A program made the translations under genes and the position numbers. Below are positions 6,639 through 10,447 of a stretch of DNA of 10,447 nucleotides, in pieces. The notes beneath the pieces were generated by a model. It saw nothing but the letters and a program-made list of their open reading frames with translations, was not told the DNA's origin and made no database searches. Location: NCBI GenBank assembly GCA_947296775.1, contig CAMYRF010000016.1, positions 1 to 10,447 on the forward strand, given 5' to 3'. The DNA is from an uncultured Mycoplasmatota bacterium (GTDB lineage Bacteria; Bacillota_I; Bacilli_A; RF39; UBA660). Each line of letters starts with the position of its first letter. The first letter of the stretch is position 1.

Positions 6639-7533
6639 TTAATCCCCCCTTTAACATATCTATAAAGCTTTCTAGTCTAGTTTCTATTCCTGTGAATGTA
6701 GACGAGCCATCTAAAACTAGGTTTATATATGGAATATCTATTTTACGCATGACAAGTTCATTTACTAGTGAATCTGGCCCACATGGGAAGGCTGATAAAA
6801 ATATTATTCCATCTATTTTATCTTTGGCGTATACTATAGAGCCTATATTATCTTTTGAATATTTAAAGTATAATTCTTTTGATAATTTTTCGCTTAATTT
6901 ATTTGTTATTTTTTCATCGAATTTATCACTAAAAATGACTTCAATATTTTCTTTTTCTAAATATTTAATTATATCTTTTCCGATTAAATCATCATAGGTA
7001 TTATAAGGATGGCTGACTAACAATATTTTGGTTTTTTTTGAATTTAATTTATTTTTATTTATTGTTATTTCTCTAGCTTTTTTTTCTTTATGTTTATTTA
7101 TGGCATACTTATATGCTTTGTTTATGTCATGTTTGGTTTTACCTAGTTCTATTCCTATTTTTGTAAGTCCTTTTTTTAAGGTTTCATTATTGTTTAGGTT
7201 TATATTATAGTTTAGAATTTTTGTATCAAAAAGATTATTAATTATATCGTATGTACTTAAAAAGTTTGTACATGTTTGATTTTCTAAACCAAAGTTATCT
7301 ATTCGTGGTATTAATAGATAACCACATTTATCTTTAAGATATACGGCATGACCTATATATGTTTTTAAGGCTAAACACATTTCATCACCACCGTGTTTTA
7401 ATCCTAAATCCATAATTTCTTTATTTGTGTTTGGGCTTATTAAATATGGAACTTTTAAGTAATCAAAAAAGTTTTTCCATATATCTCCATAGTAATAGTA
7501 AAATATACTTCGTGGTATTCCAACCTTGTCCAT
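6631..7533 (-). CDS. HgdB/DUF2229-like iron-sulfur protein, first subunit (300 aa)
   Basis: First gene of the operon. The N-terminus (KVGIPRSIFYYYYGDIWKNF, 3-22) is the typical opening of the DUF2229/COG3580 group, in which G-I-P-R is conserved. Likely cluster ligands are C53 (GDEMCLALKTYIGH), C88 (ENQTCTNF) and C251 (LSAFPCGPDS), at positions equivalent to C51, C79 and C301 of the next gene; C70 is extra. A second domain starts near residue 168 with TKILLVSHPYNTYDDLIGKD. The C-terminal FTGIETRLESFIDMLKGG repeats the motif of the paralog. In Clostridia the same parts often form one very long fused protein with two ATPase domains; here they are separate genes. The ATG at 7531-7533 has GGTGATA just upstream. 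No convincing promoter was found in the 90-bp divergent gap to the DUF1540 gene, although several TATAAT-like hexamers occur there. Confidence 0.85.
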   Translation of the reverse strand: MDKVGIPRSIFYYYYGDIWKNFFDYLKVPYLISPNTNKEIMDLGLKHGGDEMCLALKTYIGHAVYLKDKCGYLLIPRIDNFGLENQTCTNFLSTYDIINNLFDTKILNYNINLNNNETLKKGLTKIGIELGKTKHDINKAYKYAINKHKEKKAREITINKNKLNSKKTKILLVSHPYNTYDDLIGKDIIKYLEKENIEVIFSDKFDEKITNKLSEKLSKELYFKYSKDNIGSIVYAKDKIDGIIFLSAFPCGPDSLVNELVMRKIDIPYINLVLDGSSTFTGIETRLESFIDMLKGGLND

Positions 7534-7623
7534 ATTATCACCATTATAAATATATTATGGTTTATCTTTTTTTATGAATATTTTATAGTTTTTGTTTGAT
7601 AATATTAATGGAGGTTTGATATT

Positions 7624-7779
7624 ATGGATAATTCTAGAATTAAATGCACAGTTAAGGATTGTAAACATCATGATGGTGATTGTAAGTGTGTTTTAAATGA
7701 AATTAAGGTTTGTCATTGCGCTGATTCTAAGGAAAAAGAAGCTACGATGTGTGATAGTTATAAGAAACTGGAAAAATAA
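7624..7779 (+). CDS. DUF1540 family cysteine-rich mini-protein, 51 aa
   Basis: A 51-residue protein with seven cysteines (C8, C13, C20, C22, C30, C32, C43), spaced as in DUF1540: IKCTVKDCKHHDGDC, KC, IKVCHC and a final TMCDSY. The spacing suggests a small metal-binding, probably zinc, fold. The family is common in Clostridia and Bacilli, and its function is not established. The ATG follows GGAGG by 8 nt. It is divergent from the activase operon and upstream of the Fem gene in the same direction, but a terminator separates it from that gene. The stop codon is inside the terminator stem. Confidence 0.88.
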   Translation: MDNSRIKCTVKDCKHHDGDCKCVLNEIKVCHCADSKEKEATMCDSYKKLEK

Positions 7780-7803
7780 GTCTTACTGATGGCTTATTTT
7801 TTT
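7774..7803 (+). terminator. Terminator of the DUF1540 gene
   Basis: A 9-bp stem (7774-7782 with 7791-7799, one G-T pair) with an 8-nt loop, followed by a T tract to 7803. The TAA stop at 7777-7779 lies in the first arm. The second arm and T tract overlap where the -35 region of the next gene would be. Confidence 0.82.
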
Positions 7804-7812
7804 AGATTGTGA

Positions 7813-7818
7813 TATAAT
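7813..7818 (+). promoter_or_regulatory. Extended -10 promoter of the Fem-family gene
   Basis: TATAAT at 7813-7818 is preceded by TGA, giving TGnTATAAT. The -35 region 17 bp upstream (TGGCTT, 7790-7795) is poor and lies in the DUF1540 terminator hairpin, so recognition would depend on the extended -10. The leader is about 28 nt with AAAGGAGG. Confidence 0.62.
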
Positions 7819-7853
7819 TATAAGGTGGTAATCTTTTGAAAGGAGGCGCATTT

Positions 7854-9104
7854 ATGAAGTTAAAACAGCTTACAAATGAAGAGTTTAAAACTTTTAGTAA
7901 ACATTTTAAACCTTCTTCAATTTATCAGACAACTGAATATGCGTTTACTATGAATGAAGAAAATTTTGATTCTTTCTTTTTAGGATTAATTGATGATGGT
8001 GTTATTAAAGCGGCTAGTTTAATTTTGGTTGGTAAAATTAATGGTTTTAAATATGCTTTTGCGCCTCGTGGTTTTTTAGTTAATTATAACGATTTTTCTT
8101 TAGTGGAAACTTTTTCTAAAATGGTTAAAAAGTTCTTAGGTAAAAGGGATATTGTGGCAATTAAAATTAGTCCTTTAATTATTAAAAAGATTTATAATAA
8201 TGATTACATGGTTGTTGGAATTAACCCTAATTATGACCAAATATTTGAACAACTTAAAAAAATTGGTTTTTATCATTTAGGTTACAATAATTATTTTGAA
8301 GCTTTAAAACCAAGATTTGAGGCGATTGTTAATATCGATTTACCTTATACAAAACTTTTCGCGAATATTAAAAAAACATTTAGAACGAAAATTAGAAAAG
8401 CAACCCGTGATGGTATTAAAGTTTATCATGGTAATGTTAATCATTTGGATTATTTGTATTTGCACACTAAGGATAAATATCCAAGAAATTTAGATTATTT
8501 TAAAGAATTATATAGATTTTTTGATAAGGAAAATTTAATTGATTTCTATTATAGTAAATTAGATACAACTGAATATTTAAAAATAACTCAGGAACTTTAT
8601 ACTAAGTATGAAAAACTTAGTTTTGAACTTAATCAAAAATTAATTCATGGACATAGTCAAAATGATAAACTTATTAATCGTAAAATGGAAGTTGACCAAA
8701 TGTTTGAAGAATATAAAAAGCAACTTGTTGTTGCGACTAAATATTTAAGGGAACATCCAGATGGAATTATTTTATCTTCTGCTCTAGTTATTAAATGGGC
8801 AGATGAAGTTCATTTAGTAATGGATGGTTATGATAAAACTTATAAAAGTTTTAATGCGAAACATTTACTTCTTTGGAAATTAATGGGAAGATATTCTAAA
8901 TTAGGCTTTAAAAAGTTTAATTTAGGTGGGATTAGTAATATTCAAAAAGATAGTCCTTATAAGGGCCTAAATGAGTTTAAAATGAATTTTAATGCAAAGG
9001 CGGTTGAATATGCAGGAGATTTTGAACTAATTACCAACTCACCTTTATACTTTATGTATCGTAAAACTTCTAATATTAGTAATATGTGGAAAACAGGAAA
9101 GTAA
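7854..9104 (+). CDS. FemAB-family peptidoglycan bridge aminoacyltransferase, 416 aa
   Basis: Fem enzymes use aminoacyl-tRNA to add amino acids to the stem-peptide lysine of the peptidoglycan precursor, building the interpeptide bridge; they act on the cytoplasmic side. The length (416 aa) is typical. Features in order: SIYQTTEYAF (22-31) near the start, as in Fem proteins; a first GNAT-like domain with FAPRGFLVNY (69-78); KTFRTKIRKATRDGIKV (174-190), the conserved start of the second GNAT domain; a long charged helical arm (about 238-303) like the coiled coil of FemA; and the closing motif FNLGGI...GLNEFKMNF (355-379). I chose the ATG at 7854 because AAAGGAGG (7839-7846) ends 7 nt before it. 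Which amino acid is added cannot be told. Its presence implies a cross-bridged cell wall. Confidence 0.93.
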   Translation: MKLKQLTNEEFKTFSKHFKPSSIYQTTEYAFTMNEENFDSFFLGLIDDGVIKAASLILVGKINGFKYAFAPRGFLVNYNDFSLVETFSKMVKKFLGKRDIVAIKISPLIIKKIYNNDYMVVGINPNYDQIFEQLKKIGFYHLGYNNYFEALKPRFEAIVNIDLPYTKLFANIKKTFRTKIRKATRDGIKVYHGNVNHLDYLYLHTKDKYPRNLDYFKELYRFFDKENLIDFYYSKLDTTEYLKITQELYTKYEKLSFELNQKLIHGHSQNDKLINRKMEVDQMFEEYKKQLVVATKYLREHPDGIILSSALVIKWADEVHLVMDGYDKTYKSFNAKHLLLWKLMGRYSKLGFKKFNLGGISNIQKDSPYKGLNEFKMNFNAKAVEYAGDFELITNSPLYFMYRKTSNISNMWKTGK

Positions 9105-9124
9105 TTGTTACTTTCCTTTTTTTT
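9096..9124 (+). terminator. Terminator of the Fem-family gene, overlapping its stop
   Basis: A perfect 9-bp stem, GGAAAGTAA (9096-9104) and TTACTTTCC (9108-9116), with a 3-nt loop and eight T (9117-9124). The TAA stop is the last part of the first arm. Confidence 0.92.
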
Positions 9125-9127
9125 CAC

Positions 9128-9153
9128 AAAAAAACCAACTATTAAATAGTTGG
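9128..9153 (-). terminator. Terminator of the first ORF6N unit
   Basis: Inverted repeat CCAACTATT/AATAGTTGG (9135-9143 and 9145-9153), followed on the minus strand by seven T (9128-9134). Allowing for a realistic loop, 7 bp would pair. It lies back to back with the Fem terminator, so the two convergent genes are each stopped separately. A sequence-related hairpin ends the second unit at 10231-10261. Confidence 0.82.
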
Positions 9154-9176
9154 ATAGAAAGTTATATCATGATTGA

Positions 9177-9197
9177 TTAGAATACTATTTTTTCCAT
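9177..9197 (-). CDS. Micro-ORF of six codons (MEKIVF) behind a strong ribosome-binding site
   Basis: After the ORF6N stop there is AGGAGG at a 7-nt spacing before ATG, then five codons and TAA. The second unit has the same arrangement and the same codon count but another peptide (MDKSSV). The ribosome-binding site is as good as that of any gene in the window. It may be a real short ORF, or the start of a lost second gene whose body was deleted. Nothing shows that the peptide has a function. Confidence 0.3.
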   Translation of the reverse strand: MEKIVF

Positions 9198-9355
9198 AAT
9201 ATCTCCTCCTATTTATATTATATTATATTAAAAAAATCAATTATCTATTTTACGTTTATGTTTTCCAATATGTGTTTAATATATATTGAATCCATTTTAT
9301 TTATAGCGAAACATTTTTTACCTAAGTCTTTTAGAGAAGCTCCTATGTGATAGAG
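9193..9355 (-). repeat. ORF6N unit repeat, copy 1 (part matched inside the window)
   Basis: The end of the ORF6N gene, the TATAAT-like AT repeat, the ribosome-binding site and the ATG match 10288-10447. There is one mismatch in the last ~105 coding positions, two in the spacer, and a 3-nt length difference at the stop codon. The offset is 1092 bp in the coding part. The repeat continues past the window end, so its full length is not visible. Confidence 0.93.
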
Positions 9356-10123
9356 TTCTTTATTATCTAAAACTATAAATCTATCATGAAAATTATTTAC
9401 TTTTTTTATTGTTACATTTGCATATTGTAGATTAAATTTTTCTATGTCTAAATTTGATTTTATATTTTTAGTACATAGTTCTACTTTTACATTTTCATTC
9501 TTATATATTAATATATCTAATATAGTTTTATCAATGTAATTATCTATAATTATTATTTTATCATTAGCTTTTCTTATGATATTTATTAATAAACTATAAG
9601 CATCATATATTTGTCCATCATAAAATAGCTTTTCTTTTAATTCCTTATTATTTTCTAATTTATCAAATAAAAGGTCAAATTTTTCATCATTTTCTAATAG
9701 TTTATACTCTACTTTAGTTAATCTATTAAATATATGAACATTGTTATTTATAAATTTTCTCATTTCTACAAAGACATCCATAATAGCTATACTAACTTTC
9801 GTAGCTACTGAAGTCTTTAATATTGTTGCAAGCATTGCTACACCCTGCTCTGTAAAAACTCTAGGATTTTTATATTTTCCACCTCTTGTTTCTTTTTGGT
9901 CAAAAATTTTGACCAAAAGATTTTCACTTTCTTTATCACTTAGTTTCCAAGAAAATCTTTCCGGAAATTTATCTGGGTTATTTTTAACTGCTTGATTTAT
10001 CTCTTTTGTACCATTCTTACAATGATATAACTTAGCCAAATCACTATCTAACATCACCTGTTTGCCTCTAACTTCGTATATCATATCTTTTATATCCTTT
10101 TCTTTAATAATTATATCTGTCAT
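9245..10123 (-). CDS. ORF6N domain protein with C-terminal HKD-like (phospholipase D-type) half, 292 aa
   Basis: The ORF6N domain (about 9-125) is a DNA-binding domain of phage antirepressor-type proteins. Visible parts are GKQVMLDSDLAKLY (20-33), EINQAVKNNPDKFPERFSWKL (41-61) and the hallmark FTEQGVAMLATIL (90-102). A charged helix (about 125-165) follows. The C-terminal half has alternating strands and helices (NDKIIIIDNYID, 187-198; VKVELCTKN, 212-220) and ends in FHDRFIVLD (245-253) with YHIGASLKDLG. This is an HxK/RxxxxD signature of phospholipase D-like proteins with Arg in place of Lys; only one such motif is present, so activity would need a dimer, or the domain is only structural. 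The ATG at 10121-10123 has AAAAGGAGG 6 nt upstream. The gene is convergent with the Fem gene and followed by a micro-ORF and terminator. A near-identical second copy begins to appear upstream at the window end, so this is a recent tandem duplicate, probably mobile in origin. Confidence 0.92.
   Translation of the reverse strand: MTDIIIKEKDIKDMIYEVRGKQVMLDSDLAKLYHCKNGTKEINQAVKNNPDKFPERFSWKLSDKESENLLVKIFDQKETRGGKYKNPRVFTEQGVAMLATILKTSVATKVSIAIMDVFVEMRKFINNNVHIFNRLTKVEYKLLENDEKFDLLFDKLENNKELKEKLFYDGQIYDAYSLLINIIRKANDKIIIIDNYIDKTILDILIYKNENVKVELCTKNIKSNLDIEKFNLQYANVTIKKVNNFHDRFIVLDNKELYHIGASLKDLGKKCFAINKMDSIYIKHILENINVK
9894..9918. repeat. Perfect 25-bp palindrome inside the ORF6N gene
   Basis: The 12-bp arms TTTTGGTCAAAA and TTTTGACCAAAA flank a single central A. 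It encodes part of LLVKIFDQKE (69-78), between the ORF6N core and the FTEQGVAML motif. It could be an operator-like site, a hairpin in the mRNA, or chance; palindromes are commoner in AT-rich DNA, but a 12-bp arm containing GGTC/GACC is notable. Confidence 0.6.
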
Positions 10124-10163
10124 TATACACCTCCTTTTACTATAATTATTAAAATGCCCCTCA

Positions 10164-10169
10164 ATTATA
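10164..10169 (-). promoter_or_regulatory. Probable -10 box of the first ORF6N gene
   Basis: TATAAT on the minus strand, about 40 bp before the ATG. The best -35 at 17 bp (TTTAGC, 10187-10192) matches the consensus only partly. The gene is separated from the second unit by the terminator at 10231-10261, so it needs a promoter here. Confidence 0.45.
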
Positions 10170-10230
10170 ATATACGGTTTTTATAGGCTAAATTCCTGCA
10201 AGAAAATGAAAAAAGTTGCATTTTTTCACA

Positions 10231-10261
10231 AAAAACCAACTATTTAAAATAGTTGGTTTTT
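10231..10261. terminator. Bidirectional terminator of the second ORF6N unit
   Basis: A 15-bp perfect inverted repeat with one central base: five A, CCAACTATTT (10236-10245), then AAATAGTTGG (10247-10256) and five T. Its core matches the terminator at 9128-9153. On the minus strand it ends the partial ORF6N gene and the micro-ORF at 10272-10292. Confidence 0.85.
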
Positions 10262-10271
10262 ATTTAGAGGC

Positions 10272-10292
10272 TTAAACCGATGATTTATCCAT
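10272..10292 (-). CDS. Micro-ORF of six codons (MDKSSV) behind a strong ribosome-binding site
   Basis: Counterpart of the micro-ORF at 9177-9197. AGGAGG is at the same spacing before ATG, followed by five codons and TAA. DNA identity with the first copy stops two bases after the ATG, yet the length of six codons is the same. Confidence 0.3.
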   Translation of the reverse strand: MDKSSV

Positions 10293-10447
10293 AATATCCC
10301 CTCCTATTTATATTATATTATATTAGAAAAATCAATTATCTTTACGTTTATGTTTTCCAATATGTGTTTAATATATATTGAATCCATTTTACTTATAGCG
10401 AAACATTTTTTACCTAAGTCTTTTAGAGAAGCTCCTATGTGATAGAG
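10288..10447 (-). repeat. ORF6N unit repeat, copy 2 (continues beyond the window)
   Basis: Matches 9193-9355 as described for copy 1. It reaches the last base of the window still in perfect register, so the duplication extends further. Confidence 0.93.
10313..10447 (-). CDS. ORF6N/HKD-like protein, second copy, C-terminal 44 residues only
   Basis: Partial; the gene continues beyond 10447. It reads LYHIGASLKDLGKKC and onward, the same as residues 258-292 of the complete copy except Asn275 to Ser. A 3-nt deletion removed the TAG stop of the first copy (AAATAG became AAG), so this protein runs on for IIDFSNII and stops at a TAA (10313-10315). Whether the upstream part is intact cannot be seen. 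Confidence 0.88.
   Translation of the reverse strand, partial: LYHIGASLKDLGKKCFAISKMDSIYIKHILENINVKIIDFSNII

Noticed and set aside
7534..7623. Promoters in the divergent gap between the activase operon and the DUF1540 gene
   Set aside because: Several TATAAT-like hexamers exist on both strands, but none has a convincing -35 or a suitable distance to its start codon.
7836..7853. TTG start at 7836 that would add six residues to the Fem protein
   Set aside because: The added codons are the ribosome-binding site AAAGGAGG of the ATG at 7854, which is ideally spaced.
9196..9240. Promoter for the micro-ORF in the TATAAT-like AT repeat
   Set aside because: TTGATT and TATAAA can be paired at 17 bp, but transcription would start inside the ribosome-binding site. 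The AT repeat is low complexity, and read-through from the ORF6N gene is simpler.
1..10447. tRNA, rRNA, CRISPR arrays, riboswitches
   Set aside because: No cloverleaf, rRNA-like block, regularly spaced repeats or known riboswitch motif was recognised on either strand.

Overview
The window reads as chromosome of an uncultured, very AT-rich low-G+C Gram-positive bacterium (Firmicutes/Bacillota, gut Clostridia or RF39/Erysipelotrichia-like). The evidence is strong G-rich Shine-Dalgarno sequences, TTGACA/TATAAT-type promoters, an acyl-CoA dehydratase activase operon, a DUF1540 mini-protein and a Fem-type peptidoglycan bridge enzyme, which implies a cell wall. At least one TGA is used as a stop (5577-5579), so the standard bacterial code fits. 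The exact taxon cannot be named from the sequence alone.

Layout. Positions 1-4057 are all on the minus strand. They hold an unrecognised 283-residue protein, a KilA-N domain protein and topoisomerase I (topA). Positions 4058-4644 hold the topA promoter and a decayed Fic gene. Positions 4645-7533 are a three-gene minus-strand operon with overlapping reading frames: two paralogous HgdB/DUF2229-like iron-sulfur subunits and a BadF/HgdC-type ATPase activator. Positions 7624-9104 run on the plus strand: a Cys-rich DUF1540 protein and a FemAB-family aminoacyl transferase. Positions 9120-10447 hold a tandemly duplicated minus-strand ORF6N unit. Its first copy is complete and its second is cut by the window edge.

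The metabolic core is the dehydratase-activase-like operon. The activator has the two cysteines that hold the bridging [4Fe-4S] cluster in this family. The two partner proteins each show three cysteines at equivalent places and the same C-terminal motif, suggesting a heterodimeric ATP-driven reductase or dehydratase. Its substrate cannot be read from the sequence.

The most striking signal is how the accessory genes are placed. KilA-N, Fic and ORF6N genes each sit directly downstream of the 3' end of a core gene (topA, the activase, femAB). The KilA-N gene lies between two 47/48-identical copies of the last ten codons plus terminator of topA. That is what is expected if a single-gene cassette of about 979 bp inserted at the topA 3' end and left the old end behind. 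The ORF6N unit is repeated with a period of about 1.09 kb, and the two copies diverge exactly at a ribosome-binding site/ATG that opens a six-codon micro-ORF. Several stop codons lie inside the terminator stems, so the 3' ends are compact and modular.
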